Notes under the pieces: model-generated
Told to the model about the DNA's origin: nothing
The model's database searches: none
The model's input: the letters and a program-made list of their open reading frames with translations, nothing else
Made by a program: the position numbers and the translations under genes
Assembly (NCBI RefSeq): GCF_016909575.1
Contig: NZ_JAFBGA010000001.1
Location: 620,001 to 684,000 of the forward strand
DNA: 64,000 nt
Reading direction: 5' to 3'
DNA from: Streptomyces sp. HB132
Lineage (GTDB): Bacteria > Actinomycetota > Actinomycetes > Streptomycetales > Streptomycetaceae
Shown: piece after piece, positions 1 through 8,297 of the stretch
Layout of the letters: each line of letters opens with the position of its first letter
Numbering within the stretch: the stretch's first letter is position 1

Positions 1-2
1 CG

Positions 3-146
3 GACCCGGAGATCGCGTCCATCCTCGACATCAGTGTCGGCACGGTGAAGTCGAGCATCTGGCGGTCGCTCCGTCGGCTGCGTGAGGACGAGGTCCTCAG
101 CTTCGGCCGTGACGAGGAGGAGTCCTTCGGCGAGCTGGTGGCCTGA
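3..146 (+). CDS. RNA polymerase sigma factor, SigE family, C-terminal fragment
   Basis: The open frame enters from the left edge and ends at TGA 144-146. The 47 visible residues are the helix-turn-helix of sigma-70 region 4 (IASILDISVGTVKSSIWRSL), which recognises the -35 element, followed by an acidic tail ending in FGELVA. The DxSVGTVKSSxxR pattern is typical of actinobacterial ECF factors of the SigE type. Everything upstream (regions 2 and most of 4.1) lies outside the window, so subtype and regulation cannot be judged. Hairpins about 150 bases downstream could terminate it. Confidence 0.85.
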   Translation, partial: DPEIASILDISVGTVKSSIWRSLRRLREDEVLSFGRDEEESFGELVA

Positions 147-704
147 GGCTGGGCCCTTCGTCTCGGGGGAGGCGAGGGCAGCGGGGGAAGTAACGGGGGA
201 GCGGGAGAAACGGGGGCCGAGGGGACTCGGGGGAACAACGGGGGACAGGGTCCATCGCTTCGGGGGAGGCGCGGGCCACGGGGGGAACACAGCGGGGTCG
301 TGCGGGCCGGGGGGTCCCGCACGGCCCCGTTCGCCGTGCGGGCACGTTCCGTTTGCTGTGCAGGTATGTCCTGCCGGCCATTGGGCGTGGCGGAAAAGAC
401 ACTTGTCGGCCGGAGCGGATCACGTCAACTGTGGGCGTACTCATGGGGGGGCGAGTGAGCAGTCGATCAGGCGATCGGGCAACGACGTCCGCGGAGGGCG
501 GTGCTTCGGCCCCGATGCAGCTCAACGAGTTCCCCACCGCCCGAGTACGGCCCCTTCGTACCCGGACAGGGGCCGAACGCCCCGGCCCAGGTCCCCGGGC
601 AGCAGCTCCGCCCGCCCTCCTCGATCGACGGCTACTGACCGTTGCGGGGCGGAGAGCACCGACTCGGCGCGTTCATCAGACATGCCGCACAACGGGCGTA
701 AGGG
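147..704. other. Long gap with no intact gene
   Basis: G-rich stretch after the sigma factor. Around 299-342 there are overlapping GC hairpins. From about 546 to 637 one forward frame reads as a proline-rich, stop-terminated tail (YGPFVPGQGPNAPAQVPGQQ), which looks like the end of a decayed gene with no start. The only long frames have implausible composition. I see no RNA gene. Together with the decayed gene that follows, this suggests local gene loss. Confidence 0.5.
299..342. terminator. Overlapping GC hairpins, possible terminator
   Basis: CGTGCGGG (299-306) pairs with CCCGCACG (316-323), and CCCGCACGG (316-324) pairs alternatively with CCGTGCGGG (334-342). There is no U tract, which is usual in streptomycetes. 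It may end the sigma factor transcript, though it lies 150 bases from the stop. Confidence 0.35.
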
Positions 705-1163
705 CTGCCCACCTATCACGAGATCAAGACCACGGACCTGGCCGCTCTGACCACCGCCGCTGACAAGTGGACCGGCATGGCGGGCGAGTTCAACAAGCGT
801 GAGAAGGACATACGAGAAAGAGGTCCAGGGCATCACGTCGCAGCCGACCTGGATCGGCCGGAGCGCGGACGCCGCCAACGCGCAGTTCCGCGTCACGCTC
901 AACGAGCACAGGCGGCCCAGACCCAGGCCAGGGGGATCGCCTCGCTGCTGCGGGACGCGCACACCCAGTTCACGGAGCTCAAGGGCAAACTGTAGACGCT
1001 GCGGACCGATGCCCTGAAGGCTGGCATGAAGGTGTCGGACGGTGGGAGGGTCGCCTTCGACACGACGAGCCTGAGCGCCGGTGCGCGGCGAGGCGAAGCA
1101 GAGTTACATCACCGGCCGTGAAGAAGCGTATTCGGCCCTGCGAACCAGGACGTGAGCAAGTGA
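705..1163 (+). pseudogene. Decayed WXG100/ESX-like helical protein gene
   Basis: A conserved helical protein can be read only by changing frame. The first part begins at CTG 705, where an ATG would be expected, and includes LAALTTAADKWTGMAGEF. At about 809/810 it jumps frame to read YEKEVQGITSQPTWIGRSA. At about 908 it returns to the first frame (QAAQTQARGIASLLRDAHTQ). A TAG at 993-995 interrupts a frame that continues past LRTDALKAGMKVSDGGRVAF. The original stop appears to be TGA 1161-1163, overlapping the GTG of the next gene in the GTGA style of a coupled operon. The helical W-x-G-rich N-terminus resembles WXG100-type secretion substrates. Family assignment is tentative; the four lesions are directly visible. 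Confidence 0.75.
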
Positions 1164-2221
1164 GCACAGCAGCGGGCCGTACGAGGCCGGCGTGGAAGGT
1201 CTGGGCCGTCGTGGCCGTGTCGGTCGTGGTGGTCGCGGGGCTGCTGCACGCCTGGCGCAACACCAACGTGCTGACGGAGGACCGGCTCTGCGGGGGACTG
1301 GTCTCCGCGGAGCAGGCGGACGCGGTGCTTCCGGAGTCCGGCCGTCTCGACGCCGAAGGGGCCGGTCTCGACGAGGACCTGACGGATACGGTGTGCCGGG
1401 TCGGGAAGTCGTCCGTCGTGCTCGGCTCGGGGGAGGGGGAGCTGACGGTCCGGGTCTGGGCGGAGCAAGGCGACAGGCTCCTCGATGTGGACCGGTCCCC
1501 GGAGCTGTCGGAGACGTCGTTCTTCGCCGGAAAGGCGACCGGCGGGGTCGACGGTTACACGGGGTGGGCCCTGTTGCCCGAGGAGTGCTGGGACACCCAG
1601 CCCGTGATCGTCAGAGTCAGCTCCACCAGGCCGGTTTCCGACCGCACGGCGTTCGCCACGCTGACCACCGACACCGCACGAGCCGTCGCGGCCGGGGCGA
1701 AGTGCGGCGACTTCCCTGAGAAGCCCGGAACGCTCCTGGAACCGCGCTCCGAGGCGGCCCGCCCGGTTTCGGAGGGGCAGGTGTGCGGCCTTGACGGCTT
1801 CTCGGTCAGGAGCCAGGTGCCGAGGGGCACCGAGGTGCTCGAAGCGGGTCAGAAGGCGCCCGCGGACCTGTGGTCCTGCAAGCTGACGCTGGACGACGAC
1901 TCGCGCGGGCCCGTCCGGACGGACGGCTTCATGACGTACACGGCCTCGCGGGCCCCCCTGCTCATCGCCGCCGTGCAGAAGGCACCGGACGTGAGCAAGG
2001 GCAGGGCACCGGACGGCCGGGAGGCCGACGTGGTCAAGGCGCAGGCGATGGTGCTGCCCTGTGCTGAGGGAGGATCCCTCTATGTGGCGTCCCGGTCCGG
2101 GATGCAGTTCATGGAGTCACGTAACCGTGGCGCGGAGCTCCCGGCCCGGGACGCGTACTTCGAATCCTTCGTGCAGTCCGCGGTCAGGACCTTCGACTGC
2201 GCCGCCCCCACCACAGGTTGA
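1160..2221 (+). CDS. Membrane-anchored extracytoplasmic protein, unknown function
   Basis: 353 residues from GTG 1160. I chose this start because it overlaps the stop of the decayed upstream gene (GTGA), the usual arrangement for a coupled pair. One membrane segment lies near residues 12-33 (VWAVVAVSVVVVAGLLHAW). The remainder is an exported domain with about seven cysteines at scattered positions (for example LCGGLV, DTVCRV, EECWDT, QVCGL), probably disulfide-bonded. I do not recognise an enzyme motif. In streptomycetes similar proteins sit next to the WXG-like gene that is broken here, so this one may have lost its partner. Alternative in-frame start is GTG 1118. Confidence 0.7.
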   Translation: MSTAAGRTRPAWKVWAVVAVSVVVVAGLLHAWRNTNVLTEDRLCGGLVSAEQADAVLPESGRLDAEGAGLDEDLTDTVCRVGKSSVVLGSGEGELTVRVWAEQGDRLLDVDRSPELSETSFFAGKATGGVDGYTGWALLPEECWDTQPVIVRVSSTRPVSDRTAFATLTTDTARAVAAGAKCGDFPEKPGTLLEPRSEAARPVSEGQVCGLDGFSVRSQVPRGTEVLEAGQKAPADLWSCKLTLDDDSRGPVRTDGFMTYTASRAPLLIAAVQKAPDVSKGRAPDGREADVVKAQAMVLPCAEGGSLYVASRSGMQFMESRNRGAELPARDAYFESFVQSAVRTFDCAAPTTG

Positions 2222-2242
2222 GTGGGCGCGGGGCGCCCGTTC

Positions 2243-2953
2243 CTACTCCGGAACCGGCGCCCCCACCGTCGCCCGTCGGCAGCGCCCCGCCGCCGCGGCC
2301 GCCAGCCGGCCCAGCGCCTCCTGCTTGCCGCAGGGATACGCGCCCAGCGCCGTGTGGCGGGCCACGATGCCCCGCTCGGCCCGCATCAGCCGCCATCCGC
2401 GCCGGAGCAGGAAGGGCACCGACTTCCGGCCCTCCCGCAGGTCCCTCGCCAGCCGGCGCCGGAACGTCGTGGACGGCCGGCCGCGCAGGCACAGCGCGTC
2501 CGCGAGCAGGCCCAGCTCCTGGCAGCGCTCCACGATGTCCGCGGCGAAGATGCCCTCGGCGATGAAGAGGGGCGTGCGTTCGATGTCGAGCGACTCGCGG
2601 CCGGTCCGGGAGCTCGTGGCGATGTCGTACAGGGGGACGGACGTACGGCCCGTCCGGCACAGCTCCGCTATGGCCGCGACAGCCCCGTCCGCGTCCCAGG
2701 ACAGGACGGAGTCCCAGTCGATGTCCGCGCTGCCGGTGACCAGAGGCAGTGTCGGATCGTTTCTCTCCTTGTAGAAGTCGTCCAGGCGCAGCACCGGGAG
2801 ACCGCTGCGAGCCGCGAGGGAGGACTTGCCGGAGCCGGACGGACCGGCGAGCAGCACGACGCGCGTGGGGATCGGTTGGGAACTCACAGAACAGAAGTGT
2901 GAGGCATTGACCCGCGTAGGGGACCCCCGGGAGGTCCTGTTGGTATCGAGCAT
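2243..2953 (-). CDS. Uridine kinase-like P-loop kinase
   Basis: 236 residues. The P-loop GPSGSGKSS is near residue 40, followed by LRLDDFYKE, the nucleoside-kinase acidic motif that follows strand 2, and a later IDWDSVLSWD segment. These are hallmarks of the uridine kinase/phosphoribulokinase family, which phosphorylates uridine or cytidine in pyrimidine salvage. The start at 2953 is preceded by GAGG. A GTG at 2887 (VSSQPIPTRV) is a plausible shorter start with no clear ribosome site. It is convergent with the gene ending at 2221 and divergent from the secreted protein at 3017. Substrate is inferred from family only. Confidence 0.8.
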   Translation of the reverse strand: MLDTNRTSRGSPTRVNASHFCSVSSQPIPTRVVLLAGPSGSGKSSLAARSGLPVLRLDDFYKERNDPTLPLVTGSADIDWDSVLSWDADGAVAAIAELCRTGRTSVPLYDIATSSRTGRESLDIERTPLFIAEGIFAADIVERCQELGLLADALCLRGRPSTTFRRRLARDLREGRKSVPFLLRRGWRLMRAERGIVARHTALGAYPCGKQEALGRLAAAAAGRCRRATVGAPVPE

Positions 2954-3016
2954 CACACCTCAACTACTCTGCGCGCACGGATGATTACCCGACACGTCCC
3001 GATCAGGTGGGAAAAC

Positions 3017-3442
3017 ATGGCACGTCATGCACTGTCCAAGCCCCGGAAGAGCGCTCTGCTGCGCGCCGGTCTGACCCTCACCGCGCTGGGCGCGGCCCTC
3101 GGTGCGGGAGGTACGGCGGCCCAGGCCGCGCCGCTGCCGGCTCCGCCCGCGACCGGCTCGGACACCGCGGACAGCACCCTGGGGGCGGTCGGCGAAGCCG
3201 CGGCGCCCGCGCTGACCAGCGCGCTCGGCTACGGGCTCGCCGGGGCGGTCAAGCCCGTCACCGACCTCCAGCTCGACCCGCTGGCCGGGACGGGTGTGGA
3301 CCCCCTGGACAACGCGGTGGGCACCCAGGTCGCCGACTTCAAGCCCGTGACCACCGCAGTGGTCACCGACCCGCTGACCAGCGGTGCCGCGCTCGGCGAT
3401 CTGCCCGTCGTCGGAGAGGCGACCGGTCTGGTCACCGGCTGA
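3017..3442 (+). CDS. Small secreted protein
   Basis: 141 residues from ATG 3017, with a GGTGGGA ribosome site. A classical signal peptide is visible: a basic start (ARHALSKPRKSALLR), a hydrophobic core (GLTLTALGAALGAGGTA) and an AQA/AP cleavage site. The mature part is Ala/Pro/Gly/Thr-rich with repeated PVT-DPL turns and no cysteine or catalytic signature. The family is found in streptomycetes, sometimes annotated only as ATP-binding or secreted protein, without experimental support that I know of. A strong hairpin follows the stop. Confidence 0.75.
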   Translation: MARHALSKPRKSALLRAGLTLTALGAALGAGGTAAQAAPLPAPPATGSDTADSTLGAVGEAAAPALTSALGYGLAGAVKPVTDLQLDPLAGTGVDPLDNAVGTQVADFKPVTTAVVTDPLTSGAALGDLPVVGEATGLVTG

Positions 3443-3461
3443 TCCCGCCCCGGGCACGCGT

Positions 3462-3488
3462 GTGGGGCCGCCCGGCAGGCGGCCCCAC
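3462..3488. terminator. Bidirectional terminator hairpin
   Basis: GTGGGGCCGCC (3462-3472) pairs perfectly with GGCGGCCCCAC (3478-3488) around a five-base loop. It lies between the convergent stops at 3442 and 3509 and can serve both genes. Confidence 0.75.
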
Positions 3489-3508
3489 GGCGTGTCGGTG
3501 GTCAGTCG

Positions 3509-4405
3509 TCAGTACGAGGAGCCGGAGGCTCCCAGGGCGCCCGTCGGGTGCCAGACCGTCTTGGTCTCCAGGAAAGCCGTCAGGCGCCGGGTGCCGGGGC
3601 CGGCGGACCAGTCGCCCGTGTCCACAGCCTGTGGACGGAGGGTGCGCTTCAGGTTGTCCGCCGCCGCGACCTCCAGTTCCTTCGCGAGGCCCGCGTCGGC
3701 CCCCGTGAGGTCGATCGCGTTGACGTCCTGGTGCGACGCCAGGGGCGCGGCCAGCTCGGCCGTCTTCCCCGACAGGATGTTCACCACGCCGCCCGGCAGG
3801 TCCGACGTGGCCAGCACCTCGCCCAGGGAGAGCGCCGGCAGCGGGGCGTCGGCCGAGGCGATGACGACCGCGGTGTTGCCCGTGGCGATCACCGGGGCGA
3901 TCACGGACACCAGGCCCAGGAACGAGGACTCCTGCGGGGCCAGTACCGCGACGACACCCGTCGGCTCCGGGGTGGACAGGTTGAAGAACGGCCCCGCGAC
4001 AGGGTTCGCCCCGCCCACGACCTGGCCGATCTTGTCCGTCCACCCCGCGTACCAGACCCAGCGGTCGACCGCCGCGTCGACGACCGCCGCCGCCTCGGAC
4101 TTCGACAGCCCCTCGGCGTCCGCCACCTCGCGCGCGAACTGCTCCCGGCGGCCCTCCAGCATCTCGGCGACGCGGTACAGGATCTGGCCGCGGTTGTACG
4201 CGGTCGCTCCCGACCAGCCGCCGAACGCCTTGCGCGCGGCCACGACCGCGTCACGTGCGTCCTTGCGGGAGGACTGCGGCGCGTGTCCCAGCCACTTGCC
4301 CTTGGAGTCGGTCACCTCGTACACCCGGCCGCTCTCGGAGCGGGGGAACTTGCCCCCGACGTACAGCTTGTAGGTCTTGAAGACGCGTCGTCGCCCGTCA
4401 GACAT
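3509..4405 (-). CDS. Aldehyde dehydrogenase-fold protein, short form lacking the catalytic region
   Basis: 298 residues, against about 480 for a full aldehyde dehydrogenase. The N-terminal NAD-binding half is present (LYVGGKFPRSESGR, ARKAFGGWSGATAYNRGQIL, the LAPQESSFLG strand, ATGNTAVVIASADAPLP), but the protein ends after a divergent segment (KRTLRPQAVDTGDWSAGPG). The catalytic Cys/Glu region of the next gene has no counterpart. Its ATG overlaps the stop of that full-length enzyme by eight bases, so the two are translationally coupled. I recall that this short partner is conserved in other streptomycetes, which argues for a structural or regulatory role over recent truncation. Confidence 0.8.
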   Translation of the reverse strand: MSDGRRRVFKTYKLYVGGKFPRSESGRVYEVTDSKGKWLGHAPQSSRKDARDAVVAARKAFGGWSGATAYNRGQILYRVAEMLEGRREQFAREVADAEGLSKSEAAAVVDAAVDRWVWYAGWTDKIGQVVGGANPVAGPFFNLSTPEPTGVVAVLAPQESSFLGLVSVIAPVIATGNTAVVIASADAPLPALSLGEVLATSDLPGGVVNILSGKTAELAAPLASHQDVNAIDLTGADAGLAKELEVAAADNLKRTLRPQAVDTGDWSAGPGTRRLTAFLETKTVWHPTGALGASGSSY

Positions 4406-5834
4406 CGAGGTAGGCCTCCAGACCGTGACGGCCGCCCTCGCGGCCGAAGCCCGACTCCTTGTATCCGCCGAACGGCGAGGTCGGGTCGAATTTGTTGAAC
4501 GTGTTGGCCCACACCACGCCGGCGCGGAGCCTGTTCGCCACCGCGAGGATGCGGGAGCCCTTCTCCGTCCAGATGCCGGCCGAGAGGCCGTACTGGGTGT
4601 TGTTGGCCTTGGCGACGGCCTCGTCCGGCGTACGGAAGGTCAGCACCGACAGCACCGGGCCGAAGATCTCGTCGCGGGCGACCGTGTGCGCCTGGGTGAC
4701 ACCGGTGAAGAGGGTCGGTGCGAACCAGTATCCGGAGGACGGCAGTTCACACGGTGCGGACCACCGCTCGGCGCCCTCCGCCTCACCGGTCTCGACGAGC
4801 GAGCTGATCCTGGCCAGCTGCTCCGCGGAGTTGATCGCGCCGATGTCGGTGTTCTTGTCCAGCGGATCGCCGAGCCGCAGTGTGGACAGCCTGCGCTTGA
4901 GCGCGTGCAGCACCTCGTCGTGGACGGACTCCTGTACGAGGAGCCGGGAGCCCGCGCAGCAGACCTGGCCCTGGTTGAAGAAGATCCCGGTGACGATGCC
5001 CTCGACGGCCTGGTCGACCGGCGCGTCGTCGAAGACGATGTTGGCGCCCTTGCCGCCCAGTTCGAGCGTGGCCTTCTTGTCCGTACCGGCGATCTGCCGG
5101 GCGATGGCCTTGCCGACTGCGGTGGAGCCGGTGAAGGCGACCTTGTTCACGTCGGGGTGCGAGACGAGCGCCTCGCCCGCGTCGCCGTACCCGGTCAGGA
5201 TGTTGACGACGCCCCTGGGCAGGCCGGCCTGGCGGCAGACGTCGGCGAAGAACAGGGCGGACAGCGGAGTCGTCTCCGCCGGCTTCAGGACCACGGTGTT
5301 ACCGGTGGCGAGCGCGGGGGCGATCTTCCAGGCCAGCATCAGCAGCGGGAAGTTCCACGGGATGATCTGGCCCGCGACACCCAGCGGACGCGGATTCGCC
5401 CCGTACCCCGCGTGGTCCAGCTTGTCCGCCCAGCCCGCGTAGTAGAAGAAGTGCGCGGCGACCAGCGGGAGGTCCGCGTCGCGGGTCTCCCTGATCGGCT
5501 TACCGTTGTCCAGGGTCTCCAGGACGGCCAGCTCGCGCGAGCGCTCCTGGATGATCCTGGCGATCCGGAAGAGGTACTTGGCGCGCTCGGAGCCGGGCAG
5601 CGCCGACCACTTCTCGAACGCCCTACGGGCCGCCTTCACGGCCCGGTCCACGTCCTCGGTGCCCGCGCGCGCGACCTCGGAGAGCACCTCCTCGGTCGAG
5701 GGGCTCACCGTCTTGAAGACCTTGCCGTCGGCGGCCTCGGTGAACTCGCCGTCGATGAACAGGCCGTACGAGGGCGCGATGTCGACGACGGAGCGGGACT
5801 CCGGAGCCGGTGCGTAGTCGAATGCAGATGCCAT
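4398..5834 (-). CDS. Aldehyde dehydrogenase (NAD(P)+), full length
   Basis: 478 residues. Visible signatures are the Rossmann strand and IIPWNFPLLMLAWK, KPAETTPLSAL for cofactor, GFTG-type AFTGSTAVGK, the catalytic glutamate in LELGGKGANI, and the nucleophile in FFNQGQVCCAGSR. EIFGPVLSV and FGGYKESGFGREGG complete the C-terminal half. It oxidises an aldehyde to the acid. It starts five bases after the stop of deoC, and deoC releases acetaldehyde, so acetaldehyde disposal during deoxynucleoside catabolism is a reasonable inference. Order deoC, this gene, short ALDH-like gene makes one operon. Confidence 0.93.
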   Translation of the reverse strand: MASAFDYAPAPESRSVVDIAPSYGLFIDGEFTEAADGKVFKTVSPSTEEVLSEVARAGTEDVDRAVKAARRAFEKWSALPGSERAKYLFRIARIIQERSRELAVLETLDNGKPIRETRDADLPLVAAHFFYYAGWADKLDHAGYGANPRPLGVAGQIIPWNFPLLMLAWKIAPALATGNTVVLKPAETTPLSALFFADVCRQAGLPRGVVNILTGYGDAGEALVSHPDVNKVAFTGSTAVGKAIARQIAGTDKKATLELGGKGANIVFDDAPVDQAVEGIVTGIFFNQGQVCCAGSRLLVQESVHDEVLHALKRRLSTLRLGDPLDKNTDIGAINSAEQLARISSLVETGEAEGAERWSAPCELPSSGYWFAPTLFTGVTQAHTVARDEIFGPVLSVLTFRTPDEAVAKANNTQYGLSAGIWTEKGSRILAVANRLRAGVVWANTFNKFDPTSPFGGYKESGFGREGGRHGLEAYLDV

Positions 5835-5839
5835 GGGGA

Positions 5840-6826
5840 TCAGTCCACCGTCACGTAATCGGGGCCGGAGTAACGGCCGGTGCTGAGCTTCTGGCGCTGC
5901 ATCAACAGGTCGTTCAGCAGGCTGGAGGCGCCGAAGCGGAACCAGTGGTTGTCCAGCCAGTCCTCGCCCGCCGTCTCGTTCACCAGCACGAGGAACTTGA
6001 CCGCGTCCTTGGAGGTGCGGATGCCGCCGGCGGGCTTCACGCCGATCTGCACACCGGTCTGCTCCCGGAAGTCGCGTACGGCCTCCAGCATCAGCAGGGT
6101 GTTCGCGGGCGTCGCGTTCGTGCCGACCTTGCCGGTCGAGGTCTTGATGAAGTCCGCGCCGGCCAGCATCCCGAGCCAGGAGGCCCGCCGGATGTTGTCG
6201 TACGTGGACAGCTCGCCGGTCTCGAAGATCACCTTGAGCCGTGCGGAGCCGCACTCGGCCTTCACGGCGACGATCTCCTCGTACACCTTGAGATAGCGGC
6301 CGGAGAGGAAGGCCCCGCGGTCGATCACCATGTCGATCTCGTCGGCCCCGGCCGCCACGGCGTCACGGACGTCCGCGAGCTTGACGTCCAGCGCGGCGCG
6401 TCCGGCGGGGAAGGCCGTCGCGACGGACGCCACCTTCACCCCGGAACCGGCCAGTGCGGCGACGGCGGTGGCCGCCATGTCGGGGTAGACGCAGACCGCG
6501 GCGGTGCGCGGGCTGGTGCGGTCGGTCGGGTCGGGGTTGACCGCCTTGGCGGCCAGAGCCCGGACCTTGCCCGGGGTGTCCGCGCCTTCCAGCGTCGTCA
6601 GGTCGATCATCGAGATGGCGAGATCGATGGCGTACGCCTTGGCAGTCGTCTTGATCGATCGGGTGCCGAGGGAGGCGGCGCGCGCTTCGAGACCGACGGC
6701 GTCGACGCCGGGCAGCCCGTGCAGGAAGCGGCGCAGCGAACTGTCGGACGCCGTCACGTCGGCGATGGGGGTCGTCCCGCCCTGCTCCGCAGCTGAGAGC
6801 TCGGGGGAAGGTGCAGTCGTGGGCAT
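5840..6826 (-). CDS. deoC: Deoxyribose-phosphate aldolase
   Basis: 328 residues from ATG 6826 (MPTTAPSPEL); a longer reading upstream has no ribosome site. It cleaves 2-deoxyribose 5-phosphate to glyceraldehyde 3-phosphate and acetaldehyde. Class I aldolase features are present: VCVYPDMA, the Schiff-base region KVIFETGEL, FIKTSTGKVG with its lysine, and GVKPAGGIRTSKDA. Long N-terminal extensions are usual in actinobacterial DeoC. It heads an operon with two aldehyde dehydrogenase-like genes. A palindrome at 6844-6857, identical to one upstream of the purine nucleoside phosphorylase, lies about 20 bases before the start and is probably a nucleoside-responsive operator. Confidence 0.95.
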   Translation of the reverse strand: MPTTAPSPELSAAEQGGTTPIADVTASDSSLRRFLHGLPGVDAVGLEARAASLGTRSIKTTAKAYAIDLAISMIDLTTLEGADTPGKVRALAAKAVNPDPTDRTSPRTAAVCVYPDMAATAVAALAGSGVKVASVATAFPAGRAALDVKLADVRDAVAAGADEIDMVIDRGAFLSGRYLKVYEEIVAVKAECGSARLKVIFETGELSTYDNIRRASWLGMLAGADFIKTSTGKVGTNATPANTLLMLEAVRDFREQTGVQIGVKPAGGIRTSKDAVKFLVLVNETAGEDWLDNHWFRFGASSLLNDLLMQRQKLSTGRYSGPDYVTVD

Positions 6827-6843
6827 GGTCACCACCTGAGCAT

Positions 6844-6857
6844 ATCTACGCGCGTAG
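6844..6857. promoter_or_regulatory. Palindromic operator of deoC
   Basis: ATCTACGCGCGTAG, containing the perfect 12-bp palindrome CTACGCGCGTAG, sits 17-31 bases upstream of the deoC start. The same 14 bases occur at 11866-11879 upstream of the phosphorylase. Shared sequence plus shared pathway supports one repressor controlling both. The regulator is not identified. Confidence 0.7.
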
Positions 6858-6951
6858 CGACCTGTACAGGGCCCTCCCCCTTTTCGGGCCTTCCGCACCC
6901 CGGCGAGGCCGGGCCCGCACCCCCTGTGCCGCTTCAGGCAGAATCAGGACC

Positions 6952-7596
6952 ATGACGAGCCCCACACCTCCCTCCGAGCCCACCTACGCCGACCGGACCT
7001 ACCGGTCGGGCGCCGGGCTGGTCAGTGGCGCACTGCTGCTCCTGCTGCTGGTCTGGCTCGGCGTCGACGCGGTTGTCCGGGGCTCGGGGTGGACGCCGTG
7101 GCTGGCTCTCGCCGTGATGCTGACGGCGATCCCGCTGATCGTGGCGTTCACGCTGCGGCCCGCCGTGTTCGCCGACGCGGAGCGGATCCGGATCCGCAAC
7201 CCGCTCCGCACGATCGTGCTGCCCTGGTCGGACGTCGCGGCCGTGCGTGCCAAGTACTCGACCGAGATCCACACCCACAGCGGCACGAAGTACCAGCTGT
7301 GGGCTGTCCCCGTCTCGCTGCGCGAGCGCAAGCGCGCGGCCAGGACGGCAGGCCGTCCGGCCCCCGGCGACCCGCGCGGCCGGACGTCCGTGCACACCGA
7401 CGTCAGTGACTCCCAGGCCCGTATGGCCTCGGCGGACCAGACCGTGGGTGACCTCCGCGAACTCGCGGAGCACGCAGCCGCCGGCCCCGAGAAGGCCACC
7501 GCCACGACCACCGCGTCGGTGCGCTGGGCCTACGAACTGATCGCCCCGGCCGCCGCCGGCGCGGTGCTGCTCGTGGTGCTGCTCGCGATCCGCTGA
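6952..7596 (+). CDS. PH-domain membrane protein
   Basis: 214 residues from ATG 6952. Two closely spaced membrane helices (GLVSGALLLLLLVWLGVDAV and TPWLALAVMLTAIPLIVAF) precede a domain of the bacterial PH/YdbT type (FADAERIRIRNPLRTIVLPW, SDVAAVRAKYSTEIHT). A third helix lies at the C-terminus (IAPAAAGAVLLVVLLAI). The bacterial PH fold is a small scaffold at the membrane surface without known catalytic function. Its stop overlaps the start of the next small membrane protein, so the two are co-translated. Confidence 0.75.
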   Translation: MTSPTPPSEPTYADRTYRSGAGLVSGALLLLLLVWLGVDAVVRGSGWTPWLALAVMLTAIPLIVAFTLRPAVFADAERIRIRNPLRTIVLPWSDVAAVRAKYSTEIHTHSGTKYQLWAVPVSLRERKRAARTAGRPAPGDPRGRTSVHTDVSDSQARMASADQTVGDLRELAEHAAAGPEKATATTTASVRWAYELIAPAAAGAVLLVVLLAIR

Positions 7597-7922
7597 TGGA
7601 CCGGCCGGGCGGGGGGACGGCGGGGGCCGTGCCGGACGACAGGGGCTGCCTGCGCCTCGTTCTGGGCGTACCACTGGTGATCCTGCACCTGCTGGCGGGG
7701 TACTGCTGCTACGGGGCGTTGACGATCCGTCCTGCGGGCCCCTGGGACGAAGGCGCCCTGATGGGTATCGAACTGGCCTGCCTGCTGACCGTCGTGCTCA
7801 GCGCCGCCGCCCTGCTGATCACCACCGCGTCCTCGGTGCGCCGCGTGATGGCGCCCTGGTGGTTCGTCCCGCCGGCGGTCATGACACTGGTGGCCGTCGT
7901 CCGCTGGGTGCTGTTGGACTGA
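7596..7922 (+). CDS. Small multi-pass membrane protein, unknown
   Basis: 108 residues, with its ATG overlapping the TGA of the PH-domain gene. Three hydrophobic spans are visible: LVLGVPLVILHLLAGYCCYG, a second around GIELACLLTVVLSAAALLI, and WWFVPPAVMTLVAVVRWVLL. No conserved polar signature is seen. The overlap suggests a functional pair with its neighbour. Confidence 0.65.
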   Translation: MDRPGGGTAGAVPDDRGCLRLVLGVPLVILHLLAGYCCYGALTIRPAGPWDEGALMGIELACLLTVVLSAAALLITTASSVRRVMAPWWFVPPAVMTLVAVVRWVLLD

Positions 7923-8297
7923 GCGCAACGCACCGTTGTGTCCCCCTGGGCATCGGTCCGCCGAGTCCTGGACGCAGCCGGCTCCCCGGCGTGGATGAGC
8001 CGGCGGAGTCGAACTCGCCCTTCCGCGCGCCGTCCGGCGGCCGCGTCCGTGCGGAGTGAGTGGGCGGTCACTCTGCCGAGCGGCCGGCCCCGGACTTCGG
8101 GCCGTGAGGTGCCAGGTGGTCGTGGGGCAGGGGCCCGCTCGGAGTAGCATCTCGGCGAGGTTTTCCGGTCGGCGCCCCGCGACGTGACTCTTGTGCACCC
8201 ACACTTCGGGATCCCGGCGTCCGGTATCGACGCTTCGAACGGTCGCTCCCGTGACGGCGCGCTCGTACGGGGCATCCGGCCAGGGAGGGCAGGGGGA
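7923..8297. other. Gap without a recognised gene
   Basis: About 375 bases between the small membrane protein and the SMI1-like gene. There is a TAGCAT hexamer at 8145-8150 that could be a -10 element, and short GC inverted repeats around 7975-8010. Open frames here have no ribosome site and unbalanced composition. Confidence 0.4.

Noticed and set aside
3509..4405. Short aldehyde dehydrogenase as a frameshifted pseudogene
   Set aside because: The frame is open with a coupled start and I saw no continuation of the catalytic half in another frame downstream; treated as a genuine short protein.
4398..6254. Extended minus-strand reading that fuses part of the deoC region to the aldehyde dehydrogenase
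   Set aside because: The upstream part is an alternative frame of deoC; the real start at 5834 is supported by homology and spacing.
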